Shown here piece after piece: positions 27,815 to 38,446 of a DNA stretch of 64,000 nt. How positions within the stretch are numbered: the stretch's first letter is position 1; each line of letters begins with the position of its first letter. Both the position numbers and the translations under genes were made by a program. The stretch covers positions 372,001 through 436,000 of the forward strand of contig CAJNDS010000102.1 of assembly GCA_905221605.1 (NCBI GenBank), given 5' to 3'. The notes under the pieces are model-generated. The model searched no databases, was not told the origin of the DNA, and worked only from the letters and a program-made list of their open reading frames with translations. Source of the DNA: Symbiodinium natans. Taxonomy: Eukaryota > Sar > Dinophyceae > Suessiales > Symbiodiniaceae.

Positions 27815-30375
27815 GGCCGAGCTTGAAGTAGGCCTCCTCTGGCATGAGGCAGAAGGCCAAGGTGCCGACGGCCGCGTGGATCTCACATGGCCCTTCCCAC
27901 AAGGGGCCTTCTACCGCCGCCCCGGCACTCGAGGCGCGAATGTACTCCTGGAGTTCAAGGGCCACCGGGCGATTTCGATGCTCAGCCTTGCTGGCCTTTT
28001 CCAAGTTTTCAGGCTTCCTCGGTAGCCCAGTTGCCAGTAACCATCTGATAACAAGGGCACCCCTTTTTTTGCTGTTTACTTGGTGAGGGAACCTTGCACC
28101 CCAAAAAAGAAAGGGTACCACTGGGCTGCCAGGCTTCCATAAGAGCTGCAGTGCAGCTGCCTGCTCTGCTGTCCTGGGCTCCATCTCTGCCGGTGGCTCC
28201 ATCTGCTGCCAGGCTGCGGACGAGGCCGTGAAGCTTGTGAGAAACGGTGCCCAGGTGGGGTTTGTGAGGGAGGCCCCCTCGTTGCCATTCGACCAAAGCT
28301 CAGGGTACAAGCATAGCTGGGAATAGAGCAGAGAGGTTTGGAGCTGGAAGTCAAAAGCCTCCACGCTGGCAAGGCTCAGACAGCGAAGTGCCAGCTGCTC
28401 GTGCGCCTGCCAGCAGGGGCTATTGGGCATGGCCCGCACCAAACACGGCGGCAGCTGCCTCAAGGCCCGGTAGGCTGTGGCTATTTCCGTTGGGCTCAAC
28501 ACCGGGAAAAAGCCCTGCAAAGCTGGGAACAGGGCGCCCAGCGCACTGCCCCAAAACTCGGCAACAGCACCACCCCTCTCAAGGCGTGCGTCCTCGGCTG
28601 CCAGTCCCAGGGATTCGAGCAGGTCCAGCAACCACCACACACCTTGAGCGTGAGCCTGGACATGCAGGTCGTGTAGGTTTGCAAGGTGCCCTAGCCGCAT
28701 CTGGCACTCTGTTGCCATTTGCGACCGCAGCCGCGGTGAGGAAGCCAAGCCCAACAAGGCCGCAGACCTGTACTGAACTTGGGAACCCTAGCTAAATTTA
28801 CAATTCTAGCTGTTTCTTACAATACAAAATTAGAGTACCCAAAAATTTAAACAAAAAACAAAAAAGTTTTTCCAAGTATCCATAAGAGACTTCGAGACCT
28901 GGCCAAAGAGCTCGTCACTGAGAGGGCCGAGCTGCAAGTTCCGCGCCAGGGCCGCTTGAAGCTCAGGCGACTTCACATCCAGCCTCGGAGGGCCCCGAAA
29001 GCCCTCTTTGAAACCTGTAATAATTCCAATATAAGTATAGAATACTCTTAGAAACCCTTCGAAAAAAATAGTCCCATAATTATGGAATCCTCTTATATAA
29101 ACCCTTATAAAAGTAGAGACTACGTCCCAAGGGCCAGTAGCCTTGCGCAGGACACGGTGAGCTCGGCCAGCCTCTCCAAAGGCAGCTCGTGGGCACACTC
29201 AGGCAACCGAGCCTGGAGCATGGAAGTCACACCTGGCGGTTTAGGGTTAGGTTTAGGGTTTAGGGTTTAGGGTTTAGGGTTTAGGGTTTAGGGTTTAGGG
29301 TTTAGGGTTTAGGGTTTAGGGTTTAGGGTTTAGGGTTTAGGGTTTAGGGTTTAGGGTTTAGGGTTTAGGGTTTAGGGTTTAGGGTTCGGGGCTTACGAAA
29401 ATAAGGTGCACCTAAAAAATAGTCCCCAAATAGTAGGATTCCCTTATAATGAGGACCCCAATAACCCCCACCTGGAAAAACCAGGAAGAACTGTGCGTAG
29501 GCGAAGGCCACGAGGGCCAGGTCGAGGGCAGAAAGCCGGGGGCCAAAGGCCACCAGGACCTTTGCCGAAGCTGCGAGCAGTGGCTCATGGCAGAGGCCCA
29601 CTGCAGCGAAGGCCGAGACAAAGGAAGAAAGATCCGGCGGCGAAAACACGTGGAGCTGCTTCAGCGCGCCCTGCGCCATGCGCGGGAAGAGCCGGCGATC
29701 AGCCAGCCGGGCTCGGGCAAAGGCTGACGCCACCTTTGTCAGCTGTGGTGCCGAGGCGCCAGACACGCGCAGGCTGAAGGCTGCAGAGAGCCGTGCGAAG
29801 ACCGGGGCCACGGGCACCGAAACCTCTGCCAAGTTCTCGGCTAACTCAGCCATGTCGTTGTTGGAGATGTCCGCCAGACCAGCGGAGAGTCGTGCACCGA
29901 GTGCTTGCAAGGAAGCAGAGTCTGGGCGAGTCGCGCTGGGCACATGCATAAGTGCCCCTAAAACTCTTATGCAATCTTTCCCATCCATGTCATGCACCTT
30001 TGTCATTGCCACGCCCATGGCTTCTTCAAAGTCTTGGCTGTTCAAAGCCCCCGGCTGCGCCAGCAACCGGCCCAGCGTCTTCACCGGCAGGTTTGCCAAG
30101 GCATGGTTGCTCATCGCCTGCCCCAGCGCAACACCCACCTCAGCCGCAGTCGCAAAACGGGTGCTGGCAGCATGCCAGCCGATGCGTCTGCCGCCCAAGC
30201 TGCCGGAGACCCAGCTGTGGCTGCATAGCACATCGGGCAACAAACGCCGCGAAACCACACGCACCGACATCACCAGAGAGGGCGCAACAGCAATCGCAAA
30301 CCGAGTTGCCAAGCTCCGTGTGGGTGTGTGAGGGTCATGTGTTGTTGCTGTGTTTGCTCTTTTGTTTTTTTGCAC
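27815..30375 (-). CDS. Helical-repeat protein resembling organellar FAST/RAP-type proteins, at least five exons
   Basis: Transcript order: exon a 30375-29472, exon b 29232 to about 29130, exon c about 29010-28873, exon d 28767-28139 continuing at 28018 to about 27815. The N-terminus has a basic, Arg-rich stretch after MSVRVVSRRLLPDV, like an organellar transit peptide; ATG 30270 is an alternative start. The body is alpha-helical repeats of about 35-40 residues (LTKVASAFARARLADRRLF, LPECAHELPLERLAEL, SPELQAALARNLQLG), the pattern of FASTK/RAP proteins involved in organelle RNA metabolism. No RAP domain is visible; it may lie in later exons. Introns: a (29233-29471) GT-AG; c (28768-28872) GA-AG; an inserted family C element (28010-28138) GA-AG. 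All acceptors are followed by G. The exon b-c border is the least sure. Confidence 0.6.
28010..28138 (-). mobile_element. Introner: family C MITE with 9-bp target duplication, 120-nt GA-AG intron
   Basis: CAGGCTTCC is present at 28010-28018 and 28130-28138, bracketing a 111-bp inverted-repeat element. Removing the element and one duplicate joins LQLLWKP to ENLEKASK exactly in frame. The implied minus-strand intron starts GA and ends AG before G. Its length is a multiple of three and it has no stop, so read-through is also possible. Confidence 0.8.
28768..28872 (-). mobile_element. AT-rich intron/introner, family I
   Basis: A 105-nt GA-AG intron between the helical-repeat exons. Its sequence (GCTGTTTCTTA, CCCTAG, TTTAAA blocks) aligns with the intron of the KH gene at 33672-33778. 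The ends CTTGG and CCAAG are inverted. Confidence 0.65.
29233..29471 (-). other. 239-nt intron made of a telomere array plus a MITE
   Basis: On the minus strand: donor CCAG then GTGGGGG, a family H inverted-repeat element (29391-29470), about 21 CCCTAAA units, then acceptor CGCCAG before GTGTGAC. Splicing joins FFLVFPG to VTSMLQAR in phase 1. Confidence 0.65.
29239..29387 (+). repeat. Telomere-like array (TTTAGGG)n, about 21 units
   Basis: Nearly perfect TTTAGGG for about 148 bp, one of the longest arrays in the window, inside a predicted intron. Confidence 0.97.
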
Positions 30376-30524
30376 GTGGGGCTAGCCGTTGCCGGGAGTG
30401 ATTAGGGCTCCAATCAATGTGCTCATATTGGCCTGTAAGCATAGCCCAGCCAGGCGCCATGCAAGGGCAGCGAACATTCGAAGCGATTTGGATCCCAGCT
30501 GTTGGGAGATTTCGCTTCCGTGCA

Positions 30525-31015
30525 TTACACTCTCAGCTCCACGCTCTCACTCAGCTCGTTGGCCTTCTTGATGATGTGCTCTACCTCCTGGCCACAGATC
30601 TTGAACAAAGACACGGAAAGATTTCATGCAGCGCAATGCCGCCCTCTGAACTTGTTATAGGTATTCAAGAGCTACAATGCGTGGAAGAATGGTGCTGTCT
30701 CGGCACCTGCCAATGTCCTTCAGAGTGAATGTTGTTTCTATGCCCATGAGGACGTGGATGGCTCTCAATTCTTGTCGGAGCGTCAAGAAGGATGGCAAGT
30801 ACTTTTGGGCCAGTGTTTGCATATTATGGGATGGCACTTCCGTGGCTACTTGGGATGTTCCCCCTTGTACTAACAGTCCTTAATAGAGATTATAGTACCC
30901 CATTATAGTCCCTATTCATTGAGGACTGTTAGTTTAAGGGGCAACATCCCAATCTGCTGGAACGGAAAGCATGTGGGCTTCTGCAGTTGCAGGCGTCGTT
31001 GGTCTCTGATTCTAA
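30525..31015 (-). CDS. Small multi-exon gene, unrecognised
   Basis: Minus-strand segments in order: about 31015-30953 (RDQRRLQLQKPTCFPFQQ), 30849 to about 30672 (HNMQTLAQKYLPSFLTLRQE, then LRAIHVLMGIETTFTL) and about 30613-30525 (KICGQEVEHIIKKANELSE, ending SVELRV and TAA). They read as one amphipathic helical protein of about 110 residues. The first gap is a family B element; deleting it leaves an open frame across the joint. The second gap may be a GA-AG intron starting at GACATTGG. No family is recognised. Confidence 0.45.
30850..30952. mobile_element. MITE-like element, family B, between coding-like segments
   Basis: TTGGGATGTTCCCCC and GGGGCAACATCCCAA are inverted, with inner CTAACAGTCCTTAAT / TGAGGACTGTTAG. 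It separates two segments of the small minus-strand gene. Confidence 0.8.
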
Positions 31016-31299
31016 GTGACGCCCCAGGGCCCTCGACTCACTTCCATATCTACCCGCCTCTCTGAAATTGCTTCCAACCCTTGCTTGACCGAGCCCCCCC
31101 CCCCGGGCCACAGATTACAATATATGAATCATCATTATCGTATCATCATTATCATATTGATACAATTTGTCTTTTTTTTTATTTCCATTTTATCTACATC
31201 CCCTGATTCAAAGACCCCGCAGGCTAAGAGGGTGCAAACAGGCCAGTCCACTAACTCGAGTAAAACCAAACTGCGCCATCCTTTCTCCCCGGTGTATGT

Positions 31300-31341
31300 A
31301 TTCATATTATATATATATACATGTGCATGTATTCTTATATC

Positions 31342-31372
<31 letters not shown>
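31300..31372. repeat. TA microsatellite
   Basis: Two TATATA stretches around ACATGTGCATG. Confidence 0.9.
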
Positions 31373-31373
<1 letters not shown>

Positions 31374-31554
31374 CATGTGCCTGTCATGATCAACCGTGCA
31401 ACTACGATTGCTGAGTTGTCGTTGCCATGTTCATTGTTGCGGGAGCTGCGTGGAACCTGAAACCTCCAAAGCCGCATACATCCTGCACGGACATGTCCCT
31501 CAGCCCATTAGCCGAAGCATACTGAGCCCCTTAGAAAGCCCAAAGCCCTAGTAG

Positions 31555-31618
31555 CCCTAAACCCTAAACCCTAAACCCTAAACCCTAAACCCTAAACCCT
31601 AAACCCTAAACCCTAAAC
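31555..31618 (-). repeat. Telomere-like array (CCCTAAA)n
   Basis: Nine perfect CCCTAAA units, in inverted orientation to the TTTAGGG array that starts 95 bp to the right. Confidence 0.97.
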
Positions 31619-31649
31619 GCATGCCATCCCTCCTGGGTCGTCCACTCAC

Positions 31650-31690
31650 CATCCTTTGGCTTCTCCTCCCTGGCAGGGCTATTCCGGCTC
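31650..31690 (-). CDS. Candidate short exon between inverted telomere-like arrays
   Basis: The minus strand encodes SRNSPAREEKPKDG, then a consensus donor GTGAGTGG. It sits in the 95-bp spacer between CCCTAAA (left) and TTTAGGG (right) arrays. The acceptor is approximate. Confidence 0.3.
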
Positions 31691-31713
31691 TCAAGCACCA
31701 GTGCGATTTAGTT

Positions 31714-31815
31714 GGGTTTAGGGTTTAGGGTTTAGGGTTTAGGGTTTAGGGTTTAGGGTTTAGGGTTTAGGGTTTAGGGTTTAGGGTTTAGGGTTTAGGG
31801 TTTAGGGTTTAGGGT
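31714..31815 (+). repeat. Telomere-like array (TTTAGGG)n
   Basis: About 14 perfect units, running directly into a family F element. Confidence 0.97.
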
Positions 31816-31951
31816 GCTTAAGAACCCCCCCCCCCAAAAAAAAAAAAAAAAAAAGATTCTTCCTTACCAAGGGCAATATATAGGGGATTATTATCTTTCA
31901 TTTTTTTTTTTTTTTTTTGGGGGGGGGGGGGGGGGCTGAAGCAAATAGTAG
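31816..31951. mobile_element. MITE-like element, family F
   Basis: GCTTAAGAACCCC plus a long A run faces a long T/G run plus GCAAATAGTAG; the core is GATTCTTCCTTACCAAGGGC. Confidence 0.8.
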
Positions 31952-33583
31952 TCCCATGCAAACGATGAAATGGCAACCAAGTTTGGTTGCCATTTATGGG
32001 GTTTAGGGTGATGCCTCAACAAATGTGGAATGACTTGTCTCTTCCATCGCAAAGTTCCGTGGCACCGAGACCAGCTCGAATTGGCACAAGTAAGCCACAG
32101 GCTCAGCAGAACGTCAATTCAACAAGCCGAACCCTTGGTGTAGCATACCATTGCCTCCGTCATGCATGGCGAAGGCATATCTCTGTGATTTGATTTGGAC
32201 TGGACATGCGGGGTGTGCCTGAAAAAATCAGAACGACTTCACTCCTTCACAAACCTTGACGACCTGATAGCTGTGTGATGCCACCTACACCGACCAAGCT
32301 GTCATGCACAAGCTGTTCTTGAAACAGCGAGATAATAGCAGTGAACTTGCTGTAAGTAGCTGTCGTGCATAAATATGCAGATAACATCGCAAGTCTGTAG
32401 ACACACGTTTACAATCATGCTGCCGTGGCGAATTGCCAGGGTGTACATGTAATTGCAAGGGGTTGAACCTACATGTGATATGCCTTTCTGATCTGCACAT
32501 CGGCTGATTGCCCGGCTGCCTATGGCAATCAAGCACGCTTTCAGATTCGCACGGTGCAGGGAGGCTGAAACTGAGGTCTGCCACAGGCCCGGCAGAATGT
32601 TACAGGCTGAAGCCATCTTGCAGCAACACCAATGCCTCCCAATATTCCGATGCATGGCAGAAGGCGTCTTTTTGCGAAATGGAGGATGAAGAAGGATCTG
32701 GGAATGCCCAACGACTGGGAACGGCCTATAGCCCATAAGAGACCTGACATTCATGCAAATAATTGTTTGCATCGTGGCACCTTAGAACAACCAGACTTTC
32801 GACGCCGTCTCCAACATGATAACATATGAAACGCCCTTCCCTGTGGGATCAGAAGCCGTTTACTGGCTTCTTCGAGCACTCCGCTCCATGTCCAAGCTAG
32901 ACGTTCCAGGCAGGCTCTGGATTCCATAACAATTTCATGATGATGGAAGCAGCTCATGCATCCTGGCTGTGCCATCATTTAGGTTTAAAACCTCTCAACG
33001 TAGGCAATGTCACAAAGATAGCTCTCACAAGGTAAGGCACACGAATGCTGTCTCTCTGAAGACCATCTAGCAGAAACAGATGGCACATGATCCAGACAGG
33101 GACATCGAATGGCGAATTAAGAAAGCAGCTTGAAAGCAACACAAAGCTCAGCTGCTCCGTTCTGGATGCTGGGTCAAGGCTGGCCCCACATCGCATCCTG
33201 AATTCCGGCCAAGTGTACCTCTGGACAGGAGATGCCTTGCACAAACGTCGAACCAATCGATACGTAAACGAATAAGGGCTCCTGGCCCACATCCCCTTCC
33301 AAGATCTTTGGCCTGACACGGCTTTGAGGGCACATGCTATGACGCGCAAACATACTGACACGTTGTAGAGTGTAGGAACCCAAGGAAGCATTCATGTCGT
33401 TGACTTGTAACGTTCAGTAAGTTCAAGTCACATGTTTGGCGAGTGCACTGCCCGCAGCGCAAGAAAAAATGTACGCCGTCGTTGCGCTGCCGGCACGCAG
33501 GAACAAACTGCAGGTGTACCATGGTCGGACATGTTGCATCAGCATCACCAAAGATGATGCACATGCCAACCAAATCTGCGGGC
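31952..33583. other. Unique sequence without recognised gene
   Basis: Almost free of telomere-like repeats and MITEs, unlike its surroundings. It could be the 3' untranslated region or later introns of the minus-strand KH gene. Frames present are short and unconvincing. Confidence 0.4.
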
Positions 33584-34653
33584 TCAGGGGAGAGTGTGGT
33601 ACAGCCGAGGTGCCGGGCTGATACCGCGCTTGCAGCAATAGCGATAGAAGTGGCACTGGAGCTCCTCCAGCCTATACTGATCTTGGACCCTAGGAAACAT
33701 TTATGATTTTGGCTGCTTCTTAATTCGGAAATATAGTACACAGAAAAGTTATAAAATATTTCTAAAAAATCCCTAAGCAGCAGAGCCGACAGCTGCTGGA
33801 ATCCCTCGTCCAAGTCCGCCCGGCTGTGGCACTGAAGCTCCAGTGTCACTGGGCTGTCCATGCCAAAATAGCCTGCCCGCTGGCTTCCATCGCCTCCGAT
33901 GACTCGGATCTTTCCTCGGCATGCTTCGGAGATCGGGCGGAGGTTGCAGCCCTTGCGTCCGATGAGGCGAGGGACCAGCTCGAAGTCGGCATGGTTGGTG
34001 ACATCGAAGCCCGTGAAGACGAAGCGGCACAGGAACTTCCCTCCCGCGCCGCCCGCGCCCCTCGCCCTGGCGCCTGGGCGACGGGGAGGGAGCTGGGAAG
34101 CTGCCATGGCTGCCATGGGTTCCATGGGCTGCCTGGGTGGCATGGGCCTCTCCAGCCCAGGTGGGGCGCCGAAGGGAGGCACTGGCATGGGAGCGGGGAA
34201 GGGAGAGAAGGGAGCTGCACCCACTTCTGGTCCCGGTGTGGTACTCAGGCAAGGGAACGACACAGAAGCCACCCAAGGTGGAGGCAGCCTGGAGCTGAGC
34301 TCGCGGGTTGCGTCCGTGCGAACTGGAAAGCTCTTGTGTCCGGCTTGCACGTGCACCGGTGTCGACCAAGATGGGGCGGGGATCTCCTTCGGGCATGGTG
34401 CAGTGATGGACACCTTCATGGGCAGCTCGTAACGCTCGTAATCCGAGATTGACGTGGCCGAGCTGCTGCACGTGGGTGTGAGCCCCTCGTGCGAGATCAC
34501 TTCCGTGGTTATGCTGGGTGTGGACTCCATGTCCTCCATTCTGATCATCTCATGAAACTTGTCTTTGGCAGCTCCCGGTCGGAGAGGCGATTCACTGACC
34601 AACTCATTCACAAACTCCTCCAGCTTCGCCTCGAGGCTAAAAGGAAGCGCCAT
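33584..34653 (-). CDS. KH-domain RNA-binding protein, two exons, 320 aa
   Basis: Likely an RNA-binding regulator. Exon 1 is 34653-33779 and exon 2 is 33671-33584. The N-terminal half is low complexity and rich in Pro, Ser and Met (PMPVPPFGAPPGLERPMPP), followed by an RG-type stretch (RRPGARARGAGGAGG). A single KH fold follows: FVFTGFDV, then LIGRKGCNLRPIS (GxxG loop = GRKG), then KIRVIGGDGS and a C-terminal helix FQQLSALLL continued by EELQCHFYRY from exon 2. The intron (33672-33778) is GC-AG with acceptor before G; splicing keeps the frame and ends at LYHTLP-stop. The alternative unspliced frame runs to 33337 but loses the helix. A 9-base match to the 3' end of the dinoflagellate spliced leader lies 58 bp upstream of the ATG. 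Confidence 0.7.
33672..33778 (-). mobile_element. AT-rich intron/introner, family I
   Basis: A 107-nt GC-AG intron. Both the donor GCT and the first exon-2 bases GCT match, as in the 20889 introner. The interior aligns with 28768-28872 (GCTGCTTCTTAA versus GCTGTTTCTTAC, shared CCCTAG). Confidence 0.65.
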
Positions 34654-34710
34654 GCCTGGCGCGAGTCGAGTCTCTGGGAAGCGGGGAGTTCACTTTCTGC
34701 AAGCGACTGC

Positions 34711-34719
34711 TTGAGCCAG
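34711..34719 (-). promoter_or_regulatory. Possible truncated relic of the trans-spliced leader
   Basis: The minus strand reads TGGCTCAAG, identical to the last nine bases of the dinoflagellate spliced leader, 58 bp upstream of the KH gene ATG. Only nine bases match, so chance is possible. Confidence 0.2.
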
Positions 34720-35046
34720 GGGATTCGTGGTTTGGCCATGGAGTTTAATATGGATCGCGCTTGCTCACATCTCGCAACCATCGGCAAAGTCGAACCCACG
34801 AAGCCACAACCGCCAAACCGTCACCGAAAATGCCATGGAAAATCCCCAGCCCCCCGAGCACAGCAGGCACCGTGAGATTCGAGGCTCCCACTTGACCCCC
34901 GGCGTTGCCGACGGGGTTTTCATGTCCCCCCGTGCCTGACTTTGGAATAGCTTCGAGGGGGTTTTGGTCGAAAGAGGTCCAGGCTCTCATAATCAAGCAG
35001 TTTGGTGCTGCAAGGGTTCGCCGCTGGGTTTGCCTACTACGAATAA

Positions 35047-35103
35047 TAACATTCATGCGAAGAATAAACAGCAATGCAGATTGCCTTTTTAGCATGAATG
35101 TTA
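35047..35103. repeat. Perfect 12-bp inverted repeat, 33-bp loop
   Basis: TAACATTCATGC at 35047 and GCATGAATGTTA at 35092. Function unknown. Confidence 0.6.
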
Positions 35104-35369
35104 CTTAACAGACTTAACACAAAACAAGGGAGCCCAAAGCAGAAAGCAAACGACCAGAAAAATCCCCAGCCTCTTAGTGGCCCAAACGGCCCTACGGGAG
35201 ACGGGAGCCCTCATCCGACGTGGGGCAGGATGTGTGCTCAACAAAGGGGCTTCGTGGACATCAAGTACGCAAAGTATTTTCCCTTCTGGCCCCTAAATAG
35301 ACATACTAACCCCCCCCAAACCCTATTTCTTACTTCAACCTACAGTCTGAAGTCGCCACTTCCCCTTTT

Positions 35370-35645
35370 GAAAGATCTGCCCAGGCGCTGCTCTCCGCGC
35401 CTCGGGCGCATCTGCGAGCCGGACGACTCCCCCGAGCCAGATTCCACGGCGGCAAGCTGTTGCTGAAGCATTGGGAGGCTTTCCGAAACCTACTACTTGC
35501 TCAAGAACCCCCCTAAAAATGAAGGATTGTATTCCTTAATATTGTTCTTAAGCAAGTCACGCTACTTGCTCGCGTGGCTTTCGACCAACCTCTGATGCAA
35601 CGCCAAGACGAGATTGGCCGGGCCAAGAGGCACGTCAGATTCGGA
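35370..35645 (-). CDS. Two candidate exons around a MITE, unrecognised
   Basis: Minus-strand segments: about 35640-35562 (SDVPLGPANLVLALHQRLV, then ESHASK) and about 35478-35370 (MLQQQLAAVESGSGESSG, then SQMRPRRGEQRLGRSF). A family F element fills the gap. The second segment is acidic then basic, like a regulatory tail. No family recognised. Confidence 0.35.
35491..35558. mobile_element. MITE-like element, family F, short
   Basis: CTACTACTTGCTCAAGAACC faces GTTCTTAAGCAAGT; it lies between two coding-like minus-strand segments. Confidence 0.75.
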
Positions 35646-35879
35646 AAAACCGGTCGAATTTTGGGTGGGGGGAAAGGGGAAATGAAGGGGAAATGAAGGG
35701 GGCATTTCCTCTCTATCCATCCGCTTCAAGAGTGGGGTCCTACGAGAGGCAGCTGTAGGGAGTGCATACGGTGCCAAGCAGGTACAGAATAGTACGTCAC
35801 CCATGATCAGCCCCACCTACGCGACTCATACTTCCTTCCGCAACTTTTGAAGCGGCAACATGCCGGAAGGTTCGACTCC

Positions 35880-36590
35880 CAAACCCCAGCAAGGTCACCC
35901 TCATTCGTGGCCCTAAACCCTTTTTTCCTAAACCCTTTTTAACCCAGGACTGCTGAGGCTAAACCCTAAACCCTAAACCCTTTGTAAACCCCGGCTTAGG
36001 TATAGACAGGCTTCTGAACAGGGTGTGGGGTTGGGGGAAATACTCTTACTACTTATTCCGACCCCATGTTATTCTGGGATGGGATTTGTGTTCGGTCTGC
36101 TCTCGTGGCCTTGAAGTTTCAGGGATCCGGAATTCGGCCTAGGGTTCAGGGTTGAGGGTCCCAGGAGAAGCTGCCATTTTTCAGTCTTTGCCGCATGCTG
36201 ACCTGGGAATTCTGGCGGGGGCGCGGTGCTGAAGCCGCAGGCCCTGTTGCCCAAAGCCTAAACCCTAAACCCTAAACCCAAAAAAAACCGAAACCACCAG
36301 AAAAGAACACAGCATGCCCTGCTGAGGTAGCCTGCGAATCTAAAGTTGGAGGCCAAAACCTCCAACTTACTAGTTCTGTGGGGTAGCCTATCAACTCACG
36401 AATATATATATATATACACATATATGCCTATCTCTTAGAATGGGGCACTGTTCCCCAAAACCCTACCTAAGCACCAATAACCAACCCAAAGAAAGAGGCA
36501 AGTGAGCCACGTTAGCGGGGGCGACACTGTACATGCCCTCATTCGGGGGCCTGGCTGGGTGTCCACTTCCTGCGCGCTTAGAGCACCAAA
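35880..36590. other. Gene-poor stretch
   Basis: CCCTAAA fragments (35911-35985, 36258-36280), a TA microsatellite (36401-36424) and single-copy sequence. No coding region supported. Confidence 0.45.
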
Positions 36591-36594
36591 ACTC

Positions 36595-37372
36595 TGCAAC
36601 CCTAAACCCCTAAACCCTGAACCCCTAAACCCAAAACCCTAAGCCCCTAAACCCTGAACCCTAAACCCCCGAACCCTAAACCCCTAAACCCCTGAACCCT
36701 AAGCCCCTAAACCCTACCTTTTTTCGTCCTCAAGGAAGCTGGATGCCCGAAATAACAACCAAACTTCCCAGAGAACCGTTACAACGTCCTGAAGAGCCCT
36801 CATATACACCCTCTCCAAAAAAAGCACTCCGACATCAACTCAAATGCCCCCCACCACACCCTAATCCCTGCAACCCCCCCCCCCCCCATAAACCCCCAAA
36901 ACCCCATAAACACTAAAGCCCTAATAACCTGAAGACCTAATAGACCCCATAAACCCTCCTAAAAACCCTATAAACACACTAAAAACCCTACAAATCCTAA
37001 ACCCTACAAAAACCCAAAACCAGAAACACTAAAAATCTGCCCTAAAAAGCACTTAAAACCCCAAACAACCCTAAGAAACCTAGACAGCCTAAACCCCAAA
37101 CGCTAAAAACCAGAAACCCTATAAACCTAATGAACTCCATAAACCCTACAAGCCCTAAAGGCCCTAGACACCCTAAACACCGTGAAGGCCTGCAACCCCC
37201 AAAAGCCCAAAAAAAACCCTAGAAACCCTGAAAACCCAAAAGAACTCTAAACGCGCCATAAACCCGCAAAGAAAAAAAACCCGAATCCCATCATTATACC
37301 CTAGAACAGCCCAAGAAACCCTAGAAAGCCCTTCAAACCCTTAAAACCCCTAAACCCTAAACCCTTAATGCC
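36595..37372 (-). repeat. Long degenerate CCCTAAA-derived tract
   Basis: Nearly 800 bp in which almost every 7-12 bases contain CCCTAAA, CCCTGAA, CCCTATAAA or close derivatives. It looks like an old telomere-like array decayed by point mutation. Confidence 0.8.
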
Positions 37373-37404
37373 CCAAGAAAGGCGCGGTCTCCTGGGTCAA
37401 TGGA

Positions 37405-37462
37405 AAATGGTGGGTCCAGGGCTCGGCGTGGGCGCTGGCTGCACCCATGGCATCCTTGGGGT
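37405..37462 (-). CDS. Candidate exon between inverted telomere-like blocks
   Basis: The minus strand encodes DAMGAASAHAEPWTHHF, then PLTQ, after an acceptor CCCCAAG before G. CCCTAAA units lie to the left and a TTTAGGG array to the right. Confidence 0.3.
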
Positions 37463-37472
37463 TCGTGGGGGG

Positions 37473-37544
37473 GGTTAGGGTTTAGGGTTTAGGGTTTAGG
37501 GTTTAGGGTTTAGGGTTTAGGGTTTAGGGTTTAGGGTTTAGGGC
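37473..37544 (+). repeat. Telomere-like array (TTTAGGG)n
   Basis: About ten perfect units. Confidence 0.97.
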
Positions 37545-38245
37545 TTGGGGGGCGGGGGGGTGGGCTTGGGAGTTGATCTAACTCGGGGGAGATGTGGGGT
37601 GTGTAGAGTTGCTTCGTTGATCTGTCGGTCTCGACCCTTCTATCCTTGCAAGCCCCAATTCGTTTAGGGTTCAGGGTTTAGGGTTTAAGGGTTAAGGGTT
37701 AAGGGTTAAGGGTTTAGGGTTTACCTTGAGAACCCCGGACCTGTCGTACCTAAGAGCCCTAGAAGGATCTTACACCATGAACCTGCAAAACAATTTAGGC
37801 TTTGGGTTCTTGAGGTAGGCGCCCACGATAGAGTACAACTTATCAGTTCCGACACCCGTCTAACCAAACTCCCTAAGCCATAAACCCCATTACTCTAAAT
37901 CTCACCAAGGCGCCATCAACTCCCCCCTTGAGGGGTTCCTACTAGAAAGATTGTCCTTCGGTTTGGGCCATATCAGGATCCCAATTCACTACCTCAAGAA
38001 CCCATAATATTTGTATGAGGGGCCCACAAAGCAGCAGTTTTGGGGCTCTTCAGGTTAGACGCTTGTTTTGCCCTAAGACCTAAACCCATAGCCCTCGGCC
38101 CTAAAGCAACCAATGCCCGGCACACAATCTTTGATACCCCACAAACCGAAAAAAAAACATCCCTGAATTGGCAAACCCATTGGCCCTTGATCCTAAACCC
38201 AAAACCTTCGGGTTTGGGGTTTAGTAAGCGTTTGGGGTAAGCTCT

Positions 38246-38385
38246 TCAGTCAAGCTGCATGTTGGGGGGGGCCGGCGGAGAGGATGGGGCTGGCGTATTC
38301 TGCTCGAAGGGGTTCTTGAAGATCTGCAAAGGGTTGGGCACCTGCCTGGGATGATCGGGCAGCAACGAGAAGTAGATCTTGCCAC
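38246..38385 (-). CDS. C-terminal exon of an unrecognised protein
   Basis: After the acceptor TTGCAAAG before G, the minus strand encodes GGKIYFSLLPDHPRQV, NPLQIFKNPFEQNTPAPS, then a Pro-rich end and TGA at 38246. Good coding character over 46 residues. Upstream exons are not identified with confidence. Confidence 0.5.
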
Positions 38386-38446
38386 CTTTGCAACCCAAAT
38401 ACTAGACTAGACCTGCGCACCTACACAACCCTATCATGGCCCAAAC

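Noticed and set aside
33337..33583. C-terminal extension of the KH gene frame to 33337
   Set aside because: That reading depends on not splicing the AT-rich intron; the spliced frame gives a natural KH C-terminal helix and an earlier stop.
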